A stretch of DNA of 64,000 bases, from NCBI RefSeq assembly GCF_018294505.1, contig NC_057803.1, positions 692,254,910 through 692,318,909 on the forward strand, in the 5' to 3' direction. Shown in pieces: positions 12,948 through 24,200 of this stretch. The position numbers and the translations under genes were made by a program. The notes under the pieces are model-generated. The model worked only from the letters and a program-made list of their open reading frames with translations, did not search any database and was not told where the DNA came from. This stretch comes from Triticum aestivum. Lineage: Eukaryota > Streptophyta > Magnoliopsida > Poales > Poaceae. The stretch's first letter is position 1. Each line of letters starts with the position of its first letter.

Positions 12948-13419
12948 TGTCGATGTCAAAACCGGCGGATCTCGGGTAGGGGGTCCCGAACTGTGCGTCT
13001 AGGCGGATGGTAACAGGAGACGAGGGACACGATGTTTTTACCCAGGTTCGGGTCCTCTCGATGGAGGTAAACCCATACTCCTTCTTGATTAATATTGATG
13101 ATATGGGTAGTGCAAGAGTAGATCTACCACGAGATCAGAGAGGCTAAACCCTAGAAGCTAGACTATGGTATGATTGTTGTTCGTCCTACGGACTAAAACC
13201 CTCCGGTTTATATAGACACCGGAGAGGGCTAGGGTTACACAGAGTAGGTTACAATGGGAGGAGATCTACATATCATATCGCCAAGCTTGCCTTCCACGCC
13301 AAGGAAAGTCCAATCCAGACACGGGACGAAGTCTTCAATCTTGTATCTTCATAGTTCGGGAGTCCGGCCAAAGGTCATAGTCCGGCCATCCGAACACCCC
13401 CTAATCTAGGACTTCCTCA
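12948..13419 (-). repeat. 5' LTR of the Tat-type element
   Basis: A 472-bp LTR with the canonical ends TG..CA: in plus orientation it starts TGTCGATGTC and ends ACTTCCTCA. Sequence to the right of 13419 is unrelated (Copia LTR). The partner LTR lies outside the window, so the target duplication and the age of this copy cannot be read. Confidence 0.75.
13207..13214 (-). promoter_or_regulatory. TATA box in Tat-type LTR
   Basis: On the minus strand this reads TATATAAA, roughly 205 bases into the 472-bp LTR. It is flanked by the inverted words CTCCGG and CCGGAG. It is the expected U3 core promoter for gag transcription. Confidence 0.6.
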
Positions 13420-13666
13420 ACTATCTTTGGGCTTCGGAAATGTTCCAGGCAAGTTCAGGCATATATCGGAGTTACGGGGGGTTACCAGAACCCCCCGGGG
13501 AGTATAATGGGCCATACGGGCCTTAGTGGAGAAGAGGAGGGGCGGCCAAGGCAGGGCTGCGCGCCCCCTCCCCCTCTAGTCCGAATTGGACGAGGGGGCG
13601 GTGCTCCCCTTTTCTTCCCCCTCTCTCCTCCTTCCCCCTTCTCCTACCCCTACTAGGAAAGGAGGA

Positions 13667-13691
13667 GTCCTACTCCCGGTGGGAGTAGGAC
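13667..13691. repeat. Perfect 11-bp hairpin upstream of the Copia TATA box
   Basis: GTCCTACTCCC and its exact reverse complement GGGAGTAGGAC are separated by the three bases GGT. The palindrome lies about 50 bases upstream of the TATATA box, inside a C/T-rich tract. Confidence 0.85.
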
Positions 13692-13742
13692 ACCCCCCTT
13701 GGCGCGCCCTCCTCCTGCCGGCCGCCTCCCTCCTAGCTCCTT

Positions 13743-13748
13743 TATATA
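13743..13748 (+). promoter_or_regulatory. TATA box of the Copia LTR
   Basis: TATATA sits in CTCCTTTATATACGGG, about 430 bases before the LTR end. This matches the expected position of the promoter that would drive the Copia genomic RNA. Confidence 0.6.
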
Positions 13749-14176
13749 CGGGGGAGGGGGCCACCCCAAGACACACAAGTTGATCATTGATCTTTAGCCG
13801 TGTGCGGTGCCCCCATCCACCATATTCCACCTCGGTCATATCGTAGCGGTGCTTAGGCGAAGCCGTGCGTCGGTAGCTTCATCAACACCGTCATCACGCC
13901 GTCGTGCTGATGGAACTCTCCCTCGAAGCTCTACTAGATCGTGAGTTCGTGGGACGTCACCGAGCTGAACGTGTGCAGATCATGGAGGTGTCGTACATTC
14001 GGTACTTGGATCAGTCGATCGAGAAGACGTACGACTACATCAACTGCGTTGTCATAGCGCTTCCGCTTGCGGTATACGAGGGTATGTGGACGACACTCTC
14101 TCCTCTTGTTGCTATGCATCACCATGATCTTGGGTGTATCTAGGAAATTGTTTGAAATTACTACGTTCCCCAATAG

Positions 14177-14189
14177 TGGCATCCGAGCC
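14177..14189 (+). other. Copia primer-binding site
   Basis: TGGCATCCGAGCC directly follows the LTR. It is a variant of the initiator-Met tRNA site TGGTATCAGAGC that is typical of Copia elements, differing at a few positions. Confidence 0.65.
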
Positions 14190-14862
14190 AGGTTTATGCG
14201 TAGATGTTATATGCACGAGTAGAACACAAGTGAGTTGTGGGCGATACAAGTCATACTGCTTACCAGCATGTCATACTTTGGTTCGGCGGTATTGTTGGAT
14301 GAAGCGGCCCGGACCGACATTACGCGTACGCTTACGTGAGACTGGTTCTATGATACATCTATTTTGCATCATGCTTTTATATCAATATTTATTGCATTAT
14401 GGGCTATTATTACACGTTACGTCGCAATACTTATGGCTATTCTCTCTTATTTTACAAGGTTTACCATGAAGAGGGGGATGTTGGCAGCTGGAATTCTGGC
14501 AGGAAAAGGAGCAAATATTGGAAACCTATTTTGCACAGCTCCAAAAATCCTGAAACTCCACAGAAGTCACTTTTGGAATTAATAAGAACTATTGAGTGAA
14601 GAAAACACCAGAGGGGGCCCACACCCTGGCCAGGAGGGTGGGGGCGCGCCCACCCCTACTGGGCATGCCCCCTGTCTCCTGGGCCCCCTCGTGGCCCTCC
14701 GGTGGCCATCTTCTACTATATGAAGGATTTTACCCTGGAAAAAATCATAAGCAAGCTTACGGGATGAAACTCCGCCGCCACGAGGCGGAACCTTGGCGGA
14801 ACCAATCTAGGGCTCCGGCAGAGCTGTTTTGCTGGGGGGAGTTCCCTCCGGGAGGGGGAAAT

Positions 14863-15859
14863 TGTCGTGGTGGGAGCAAGACAGATGCCAAGGGATGGCT
14901 AAAGAGTGGAGGAGGCTCGAGGGCGCTGGTGGGCTCCAGAGGCGAGGTTGGCATGAGCGGGCGTGGGACGACGGACATACCCAGGTTCAAGGCTCTCCGG
15001 AGAGATATCACCCCTAGTCCTGCCGAGTGTAGTTGGATGTTCGATAGTACAATGTTGCTCCTGGAGCTGTTTGGGGGAGGAAGGAGGCTGGCCAAGGCTT
15101 GGGCTGCTCCTTCTCTCTGGTGTTGCTGTTTGGGTGGCTAGTTCTATGCTTACTTGCCTTTCTCTCATTACATGCCTCTATGATCGCGAGCTCCTGGGGG
15201 GTTTTATAGACCAACCCCCCAGGGGTACAATGGTAATGTTATAAGTCGGCGGGTCCGGATTGTCGGTGTCCGCCCGGGTCCCACTCAGGGCTTGTGGTCG
15301 CCGGGTTCCCCTAGGTGCGGGCCCCACGTGCCTAGGGGGATAGTGTGTCGTCTTGTTGATCGTCAGGGCGTGGCCAAGTCCAGTCGTGTACAGTGGCTCT
15401 CCGTTAGGTTGCCGCTTGCTGACGTCAGCGGTGAGGGCGGGGGCACTATAGCCACACCGGCCCTAGTCAGCGGGTAGGTGAGGGGCACTGTTGCCACGCT
15501 CGGGCTGACCAGAGGCATGGGCGGGGCACTGTTGCCTCTGTCATCGTTGATTGAAGACTCGTCCCATCGTACGGCCTGGATGGGACGGGAGCTGACCCGT
15601 GGCTGGATTGCGGAGCACTCCACGAGTGGTGCTGGCTTGTTGAGGAAGCTTTGGTTGTGCCGGGTTCGGCTGCCTTGCGCTAGTTCTTGATGATGAGTCG
15701 GCGCGTCTCTGTTGGGTCGGAGAGCTTGGCCGGGTTACGGTACTTGGCCGGTTCGAGCAACCCGGCCAAGCGCGTGACGGTTTGAGGGGCGGTGCCAGCC
15801 CCGTTGTTTTTGAAGAGGATCCGATTTCCGTTGCCTGCCCGGGGTTCATCCCCCCGACA
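14863..15859 (-). repeat. 3' LTR of the full-length Tat element
   Basis: 997 bp, starting TGTCGTGGTGGG and ending CCCCCCGACA in plus orientation. It aligns along its whole length with 27490-28494, with several substitutions per hundred bases by eye and small indels, for example near 15265. It includes a TATAAAA box read on the minus strand (15202-15208). Confidence 0.9.
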
Positions 15860-16470
15860 GTAGTCCCCGAAGCTGTGAAGGTCCGCCGTCTTTGGATGAG
15901 TGGGCCTTCGCAGTTTCCCACTTAAGCAAGGCGGATTCTGCGAGTGCCGGATCCGGCAACACCCGCCGTGTGCTGGTTTTCTTGGAAACCGGATCGCGGC
16001 ATCCCGGCTGTTGCGGGAACCAAGGAGTCCGTCGAATCTTGGGGCAATCCCTCGGGCTTCGCGCGGGCGCCACATGGTGCCCAGAAGTCGGAGGGGCCTG
16101 ACAGGCCACGCGTGTGACGGGACTGGGTGACGGGCTGGGGCCCGCCGCTACGTGCCCTTGGCCCACGCATGCGGATTTATTGCAGCGTCCTAGGGCCGGT
16201 TGCTCTTCCACGGGCAGTTACTACATGTGTACGTGCACACTTATTGTGGGGTAGTGGAAAGGGCGGGCGCGTGCAGATGATCCCACTTCTCCATGTTGAA
16301 ACCAAGGGTTATAAATCGGGGGGTAGGGGGCGGCGGACATCATTCTCGCTCGCGCCCTCCTGCTCCTTTGCTCTTGCTCTGCTCCTTGCAACCGTCGCAC
16401 TGCAGCGCCCGCTGCCCCTAACAGAACTTCTCCGTTGTCCATCTTGTTTCTCCTTCCCCTTCTTTCGTCC
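15860..16470 (+). promoter_or_regulatory. Upstream region of the antisense gene, with TATA box
   Basis: This is about 610 bases between the LTR and the start codon at 16471. A TATAAAT box at 16310-16316 lies about 160 bases before the ATG, followed by a C/T-rich leader. The arrangement copies that of the other Tat element (TATA 303, ATG 447). The region also borders the LTR on the side where the polypurine tract of the minus-strand element belongs; the tract itself (CGGGGACTAC on the minus strand) is weak. Confidence 0.55.
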
Positions 16471-19400
16471 ATGGCGCTGCCGTCAGGCTCCTGCATGGGT
16501 TCAGATGTCACCACCGAGGACATCACCCAACTTCGGGCATTGCGGCGCCTACCGCGGGGGATGGACGTCGGCGTCCATCTGCCGCGCGGCAAGGAGAGGC
16601 CTCGGCCCGAGGAGCAGGAGCACGTGGTCTTCCTCATGCACTTCGAGCACAGTTTGGGCTGCCGGCGAGCACCTTGTTCCGCACCTTCCTGGGGTTCTTC
16701 GGGCTTCAGCCGCACCATCTTGGCGCCGGCGCCATCATCCAGCTCTCCGGCTTCGTCACCCTCTGTGAGGAGTCCCTGGGGGTCAAGCCCACGATCGACC
16801 TTTGGGCGCGCTTCTTATCCCTGAAGCAGCAGGGCCCGTCGGCCGGAGAGTTCGCCGACTGCAGCGCCGCCGTCATCTCAAAGTGGTCGGGGGCGGATTT
16901 CCCCAAGATCCCGCTGGAGGATTCTGTCAAGAAATGGCAGAACTCCTTCTTCTACGTCCGCAACTTGGGTGCGGACTGCATCAACCTTCCGGCCTTTGCC
17001 ATCGCGCCACCGTGGGCGAAGGTGAACTGGGCCTACTCGCCTGGGCGCCCATCGCAAGAGATCGTCAATCTCTGCGAGTGGGTGACGGTGATGAGGACGC
17101 AGGAGGGGCTCACCGGCACCGACCTCATCGCCGTGTTCATCATGCGCCGGGTCCTTCCGCTAGAGAGGCGCTCCTGCCTCATTGGTGAAATGGTCGTCCT
17201 TCAAGGCCCCAACTGCATGGGGTCGACACGGCTGACTGCGGAGCAGATCACGCGCCGCGAGAATGACATCTCCATGGCCAACCTTGGGGAGGGCAGGCGG
17301 TTCGGCAAGGTGCCGTACAGCGAGTCGAACCCGGCGCCGCAGGTGAGTGTCTGCTCTTCCTACTTTGCTGCTGTGCACCTTCTCGTCCGTCCTGACGTGA
17401 CGCGGGAGGTGCTTCTGAACGCAATCCGGCATCCTTACGCTCGGGCTCCATCACAGGTGGTGCCGGTGGTGCCAGAGGAGCCCGCGGCCCACGACGTGGA
17501 GGAGGAGGCCGAGTCTGATGCCGGCGCTGGGCGTCGCGCGGGTAATTCTTGTATTTTTCTTCATGTGTCTTGAGTTGCTGACCACGGCATGGTGCGGGCG
17601 ATGCTGACGCCAGTTGTTGGTGCAGCGGCATTGGGCTAGGGAGGCGGCAACGCGGGCGGAGCCGGGTCTTCGCATGGGGCGGCCCCGAGCCGCCCACATG
17701 GGAAAGACAGCGTGGCGCTGCGACCCCGGGCCCCGAAGCACACGGCGGACACGGCCGGGGCCGGGAGGCTGGCCAAGAGGAAGCGCGGCGGCGGGCACGG
17801 GAGGCCAACCCCGGTCCTGGTCTTGTCGGGGTAAGCTTCCTCTCCTGTACGCACCGGATTGTTGAGGTAGCCTTGTTTCTTTTTGGCTCATTCTGTCTTC
17901 TTCTTCAGGTCGCCAATCGCGCTGGCGAGGGCGGCAGCGGACTCCACGGCCGCGGAAGGGACCGCGTTCCGCAAGAGCCGGTCCGACCTAGCCGACCAGG
18001 CCGAGCTGGGGGGACGGGACGACTCGGACCTCGGCCTGGACCCGAACGACGCCGAAGGCTTGGCCTGGCGGGACAGGAACAGGGCCGAGGTGAAGCTGGA
18101 GGCGGCGTCAGTCCGGGCTTGGACCGACGCGGCGACGGCATGGGCGCGAGCCAGCGCGGAGCCGGCCTGGCGCGAGATCCGGAGGGCACGGTGGTGGCGG
18201 CAACGGTCTTGGAGCCATCGTCGGTGAGGGAGCGCGGCCGTGAAGGCCGGGCTGAGGTGGTGATCCTCGACTGGGAGGTCATGGAGGTGGAGGATGATAC
18301 CCCGCCGCGGGTCGACGTAGTCGAGTGAGCGGGGGCTGATGGTGGTGGAGCCGGCGCCGTCTTGGAAGAGGCGCTGTGGGCGGCGGTGCCGAAGGTGCCA
18401 CCGATGTTGGAGGAGGCACCGTGGGCGGCATTGCCGGGGGCCACCCCGGCAGCTGGATCGATGGTGGCGCAGCAGGCCGTCCCGGCGTCCGGACCGAAGG
18501 CGGCTACGCAGGGCATCCCGGTGTTCGGGTCGTCGACGGCGCCGGGAGAGGCATCGGAGGAGGTGCTGGCTGCGTCGGGAGCGGCCAGCGGGGAGCACGC
18601 CTTGGTGCCCCGGCAGGAAGGGCGCCGGGCCGCCGCGCCGCAGCCGGCGCAGAGCGGGGGCGCTGTGGTATTTGGGCCTTAGACCCAGGAGGAGGCGGCG
18701 CTAGACACCGTCACCCGCCGCCTGCGTGGCTGTACGGACCGGCTCGAGGCCTTCGCACAGGCCGAGGTGGAGCGGACGCGTGACCTGGAGCGCGCCATTC
18801 TGGTAAGCCTTTCCTTTCTTGCGATTTCTTCTTTGTGGGGTCGCGCCAGCGCACCTACTTGGTGTAGCCCCCGAGGTTCGGGCCAACTACGTAGTAGTTG
18901 GGTCGAATCTTTAGAGGTTGGTCTTGTTCTGGCCTCTGCCTTCTTCAGCATCTCGACGCCTTCCGGGTTGCCGCCTACAACCGTCTCCTGGGCAAGCACC
19001 GGGAGCTCAAGGAGCAACTCGCTGCCAAGGAGGAGGGAGCTTCGCGTCGCCGCAGGTATCATTGTGCTCTTTTCTAGTCAGGGCATGCTAGCACACCCAC
19101 TGGGTGTAGCCCCCGAGATTCCGGCCAACTATGTAACAGTTGGGCCAAATCTTAAGTATTTGCCTTCTCATTTGCTGAATCCTTCTTTTTCGCAGCCGAG
19201 GTGCTGTCCTGGCGGACTCGTCTGCTCCGGGCCGGTCATCACTCTGACCGGCTCGTTGCAAACACCGGCCATCTTGGCGTCGAGGTGGCACAGGCGAGGG
19301 CGGAGGCGGCCGCGGCCCGGCAGTCTCTCGACGAGGCCAACCGGCTGCATGAGCAGCTGGCAGGTCACAAGAGCCGCCTCGAGGCCGAGGTGGAGCTTCT

Positions 19401-20490
19401 TAAGGCGGAAGCCGCCATGGTGGTGGAGGCGCGGTAGGCCCTGGTGGAGGCGGACCAGCGGCGTGGCCAGCTGGCCGACGACAAGGGTCGGCTCCAGACC
19501 GAGGTGGATCGCCTGCGGGGCCAGGTCACCACGGTTGAGGGGGCCAGTCAGGACGAGACCCGTCGCCGCGAGGCGGCCGAGAAGGCGGTCGACGACAAGG
19601 ACGCCGAGCTGAAGGCGGCCCTTGCCAAGGCGGCTGATCTGGAGAAGAAGCTCCAGGAGCACGACCGCGCCATTGAACGGGAGTGGCGTGGTACGTTGCT
19701 CGAAGCGCAACACCTGGAAGAGTCCTTCTCCAGTAAGTGCTTTTTCTTGCATTTTCCCGGGTCGGGATCCGACCTTTCTTTTCCTTGTTCTTCTTCTTCT
19801 GATATGCTTCGTCTTTTTTGGAAGGGGCCTTCCCGGAGACGCAGTAGTTGGAAGAGGAAGCCGTCCGCTATCAGCGCGACCCGACCGGAGTCGTTGGGTC
19901 CGAGACGGATCCGCTGGTGGCGTGGACCTTCCCGGAGATCATCGCCGCCCCTGAGGCCCGCCTGCGGGTCTTGGGAACGTAGATGGGGCGGCTGTCCCAG
20001 ACCGGCACCGCGATGACAGCAGCCCTTTGGCCGGACTCCTTCGAGCCGAGCAGCTTCACGCGCCTGGCCTGTTGGTTGGAGATGGGGCCGGACCGGCTTC
20101 ACGAGTGGCGTGTCTCCACCTCTCGTGCCGGTGCTGAGATGGCGCTCCGGTTCGCGTTGTCTTGGCATCCGGACCTGCAGCTGAACGCGTTGATGGGCTA
20201 GTGGGCCAGCTCGGAGCTGCTCTTGCGGGAGCAAGCCGGCCGGATTGCCTCCCGGGCCAGCTACATCGCGGACTTCGCCTTCCACAACGAGTGCCACCCG
20301 GAACAAACTGAAGACGGTAGGGTCGTGGACGGCAACAAGTATGGCTTGCTTCTCTGCGATCCGGAGGGGAGCTCGGAGGAGACAGGCGTCTACCATGATG
20401 GTGGTGCCGAGGAGGACACCATCGCCTCGCTGGACCCGGAGGCCACCACGGGAGAGCCGACGATGTCGCAACGCGGCGCTGGAGATGCCT
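16471..20490 (+). pseudogene. Antisense gene of the full-length Tat element, broken
   Basis: The start MALPSGSCMGSDVTTEDI precedes a 'putative gypsy type transposon' domain: EEQEHVVFLMHFEHSLG, IQLSGFVTLCEESLGVKP, LIAVFIMRRVLPLERR. Frame changes near 16650. The first exon ends at 17342 (CAG/GTGAGT). Further acceptor/donor pairs are visible at about 17457/17541, 17627/17831, 17909, 18949 and 19196. Middle exons are Ala/Gly/Pro-rich. The exon from 19197 is a long coiled coil (ARAEAAAARQSLDEANRLHE) with an in-frame TAG at 19436. The C-terminal part (ASYIADFAFHNECHP) ends at 20490. The gene shares its plan with the antisense gene at 447-8412 but differs in most residues, so both families carry old, separately diverged versions. 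Its role in the element is unknown. Confidence 0.75.
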
Positions 20491-21231
20491 GAGACATTGT
20501 ATGTAGAATTTGTTAAGTAGCAGGTCCACCCACCCATTGGGGGTTTTAGGGTGTAATGAACTCGGGCCGTGGGCCTTTTCTTAAATATTTTTGTGCAAAT
20601 GTCGTGAGTATTTTCGCTCTTGCCTTCTATTTTTTGGTCCGATTTAATGCGCTTTTCCTTTCTCAAACCTCCCGCGCTCCCTCCCTCGCAATTCAGACGG
20701 CCGAGGCTCCGGTCCGTGACAAGGAGTTTGATTCTTCGAGAGGAGCACGCAAGACTTGGGCCCTTCGAAACATTGTGCGCGAGCGAAACACCCACTAGGC
20801 CGGCTGGTGGCAATCCGGCGAAGCCGGTTGCGAGCAGCAGGTCGTGCGTCTGTTTGTTTCATGAGCGGCGGGCCGGGTTGATCGACCCGGCAGCCTTTGA
20901 CTTAGTGTATGAAGAGTAAAGGAGCTCTGGCCCGTTGTGCTTGCCAGCCGACAGCCAAAGCAGGATTTGTGGCTTTAGGGTGAAGTGGGGGACCGCGGCA
21001 TCCTAACTGTATCAGGAATCACCAAGTGAGGCGGCGGCGTGGCGACCGAGCCGGCCAACCCCCGAGCCCCCGGGTCGAGCGAGTCGGACTGGTGGCCGAG
21101 TTCACTGGCATAGTGATGCAGGAAAATAGGGACACAATAAATTGGTCGACAAAAGGCAGCCCCCAAGTCTCGTTCGGGAACCCCATAGTTTCATGCATTT
21201 ACAAAATGCGACGATACATACACTCGTGCGG
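20491..21231. other. Non-coding spacer between convergent antisense gene and integrase
   Basis: The two genes end tail to tail. An AT-rich stretch just after 20500 (ATTGTATGTAGAATTTG, then TTAAATATTTTTG at 20581) probably holds the 3' end of the plus-strand transcript. I see no coding domain. Confidence 0.5.
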
Positions 21232-24200
21232 CTAACTGTAAAACGGGCGGAGGAGTTTCGTGTTCCACGGCCTGGTCATTTCTTCGCCGGCTGTGTCCTT
21301 CTTGTGCTTCCTTGACTTGCGTGTGTCGATGAGGTAGTAGGCATTGCGGTCGCACAAGGCCCTGCTCACGATGAATGGACCCTCCCATGGAGGGGAAAGC
21401 TTGTGCTGACCTGCTTGCTCTTGGACAAGTCGGAGGACGAGGTCGCCCTCACGGAACGCGAGGCGCTTGATCTTCTTGCTATTGTAGTGCCTCAGGCCTT
21501 GCTGGTAGATGGTCGAACGACTGAGCGCCAGGAGGCGTGCTTCTTCGAGCAGGTCAACGCCATCTTCCCGGGCTTCTCTGGCTTCGGCTTTGGTGTACAT
21601 CGCGACGCGCGTCGAGTCGAATTCGACATCGATCGGGGTGACGGTTTCGGCTCCGTAGACAAGGAAGAACGGGGTGAACCCGGTCGACCGATTCGGCATG
21701 GTGCGGAGACTCCAGAGAACGGCCGGCAACTCATGAAGCCAGCTGCCGGGTGAGCGGATGAGTGGCTCGACGAGTCGTGGCTTCACGCCGGACAGGATGA
21801 GTCCGTTGGCCCGCTCGACCTGCCCGTTGGACTGCGGATATGCAACTAAGGCCAGGTCGAGGCGGATGCCGGAGACAGAGCGGTATTGCTCGAGCACGCC
21901 CTTGGCGAAGTTGGTGCCGTTATCGGTGATGATACTGTTCGGCATGCCGTAGTGCACCGCTATGTCCTTGATGAACCGAACGGTTGTTGGCCCGTCCTGT
22001 TTCTTGATTGGTCTTGCCTCGATCCACTTGGTGAATTTGTCCACTGCCACCAGCAGGTGCGTCATGCCGCCTCGAGCGGTTTTGAAGGGTCCCACCATGT
22101 CGAGTCCCCAGACCGCGAAGGGCCAGGCGATTGGTATGGTGCGGAGTGCTGACGTCGGCTGGTGGCTGCGTTTGCTGAAGCGCTGGCATCCCTCACACAT
22201 GAGGATGAGCGAATCGGCATCTTGGAGGTCCGTGGGCCAGTAGAAACCATGGCGGAACCCCTAGGCCACCAGGGATCGCGATGCGGCGTGGTGCCCGCAC
22301 TCGCCCTGATGTATGTCGAGGAGGATCTCGATGCCCTGTTCCTGCTTGACGCAGCTCTGGAAAACGCCGGTGGAGCTGCGCTTGACGAGCTCGTTGTTGA
22401 TGATGCTGTAGGCGGACGCCCGGCGCTGCGCTTGCCGAGCTTCGGTCTCGTCCATGGGGAGAACCCCGTTCTCCAAGAATTCTGATATTGGGAGGGCCCA
22501 AGATGGAGCCGTAACCATGGTGAAGACGGCCACCAGGGTGGGTTACGAGTCGGCAGCCCCCGGGTCGGGGATGGTGATGGTCGGGTCCGGGGCGATGGTG
22601 GCTGGGTCGAGATGAGCAGCCCCCGGGCCGGGTTTAGCAGTCCCTGGGCGGGGTTCAGCAGCCCTCGGGCCGGCTTGAGGTGCGTCCGGGTCGTCTGGAA
22701 CGTGGATGGACTCGGAGTCCGGCGATGTCTTGACGGATGGCTTACGCAGGTGCTCGAGGGAGATGCCAGACGGGATGTCTTGTCGGGACGAGGCGATCTT
22801 GGCAAGCATGTCGCTGCTTCATTCTCCGCACGTGGGACGTGGAGGAACTCGCAGCCCTCGGAGGATCTGGACAGCTTCTGGACGAGCAAGCGGTAGCTTG
22901 CCATGTTGGAGTCGAGGGCGTCCCATTCGCCGGAGCACTGCCGCACCACCATGCCCGAGTCGCCGTAGCACAGGATGCGCCGGATGCCGAGTTCCTTGGC
23001 AAGCGGGAGGCCGTGCACAAGGGCTTCGTACTCGGCGACATTATTGGAGGCGGCAAAGTGGATCTAGAGCGCGTAGCGGAGCCGGTCGCCCTTCGGGGAC
23101 GACAGTACGATGCCGGCCCCAGGCCGAGTCGCATCTTGGATCCGTCGAAATGCATGCGCTAGTGCGTCGAGTTGGGGGGGGGGGCGGCAAGTACTGGGTC
23201 TCGGTCTAGTCGACGAGGAAGTCGGCCATGCTTGAGACTTGATCATGGTGCGGGGCTCGTAGAGGATGGTGTGGCCGGCTAGCTGGATCGCCCACTTGGC
23301 GACCCGGCCAGAGGCGTCCTGGCACCCGATGATTTCTCCGATAGGCGCCGTGCTGACCACAATGACGACGTGCTCTTGGAAATACTGCTTCAACTTCTTG
23401 GCGGTGAAGTACACGCCGTAACACATCTTCTGGTACTGCGGGTAGTTCTGCTTGGAGATGGAGAGCACCTCGCTCAGGTAGTAGACTGGGTGCTGGACGG
23501 CTTGGATCTTGCCCTTCTCTGGTCGCTCGACCACCAGCACTGTGCTGGTCGCCCGAGAGAGCATGCGCTTGTCGGTTGGTGCGGCCAGGACTGGTGCGGT
23601 GGAGAGCATGCGCTTGAGGTCTTGGAAGGCCTCATCTGCCTTGTCGTCCCATTTGAACGGGCTCGTCTTCTTCATCAACTGGTACAGGGGTAGCGCCCTC
23701 TCGCCCAGCCGGCTTAGAAACCGGCTGACCGAGGCCAAGCATCCGGTGAACTTCTGAACATCACGCAGCCGAGCCGGCTTGAGCATGCGCTTGATGGACT
23801 TGATCTTCTCCGGGTTCGCCTCAATGCCGCGTTCCGAGATGAGGAAGACGAGTAGCTTTCCGGGCGGGATGCCGAAGACGCATTTTTCCGGGTTAAGCTT
23901 GACCTTGTATTCACGGAGGTTGGTGAATGTTTCCTTCAAATCGTCGAGGAGCGTGAGGTGCTGATTGGTCTTCACCATGATGTCGTCCATGTACACATGG
24001 ATATTGCGGCCGAGTTGCGGCAGCAGGCATTTCTGCATGCAGCGTTGGAAGGTGGCGTCGGCATTCTTCAAGCAGAACGACATGGTGATGTAGCAATACG
24101 CCCCAAAGGGCGTGATGAAGGATGTCTTCAGGGCGTCGGCCAGGTCCATCTTGATCTGGTGGTAGCCGTAGTAAGCGTCCAGGAAGGACAGAAGCTCGCA

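Larger units (their letters stand above)
1..13419 (-). mobile_element. Tat-lineage Gypsy LTR retrotransposon, right part, lacks pol
   Basis: This is the part of a minus-strand element that falls inside the window. Reading on the minus strand it has a 472-bp 5' LTR (12948-13419), a leader, a broken gag-protease gene (12900-9360), about 950 bp of non-coding sequence, and then a gene on the opposite strand (447-8412). The 3' LTR must lie left of position 1. No reverse transcriptase, RNase H or integrase motif is visible between the protease and the antisense gene, so the copy could not supply its own pol. The combination of Gypsy gag-protease with an antisense gene downstream is known from the Tat/Grande lineage of grasses. 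It interrupts the LTR of a Copia element whose sequence starts at 13420. Whether pol loss is typical of the family or a deletion in this copy cannot be told here. Confidence 0.8.
13420..14175 (+). repeat. 3' part of the Copia 5' LTR
   Basis: This stretch holds a pyrimidine-rich block, a TATATA box (13743) and a leader-like tract, and ends CCAATA just before the PBS. The canonical terminal CA appears as TA. The left part of the LTR was separated by the Tat-type element ending at 13419. Confidence 0.75.

Noticed and set aside
14596..15141. A 181-residue plus-strand open frame
   Set aside because: It spans the boundary between the Athila LTR and the Tat LTR at 14863, so it is an accident of the insertion.
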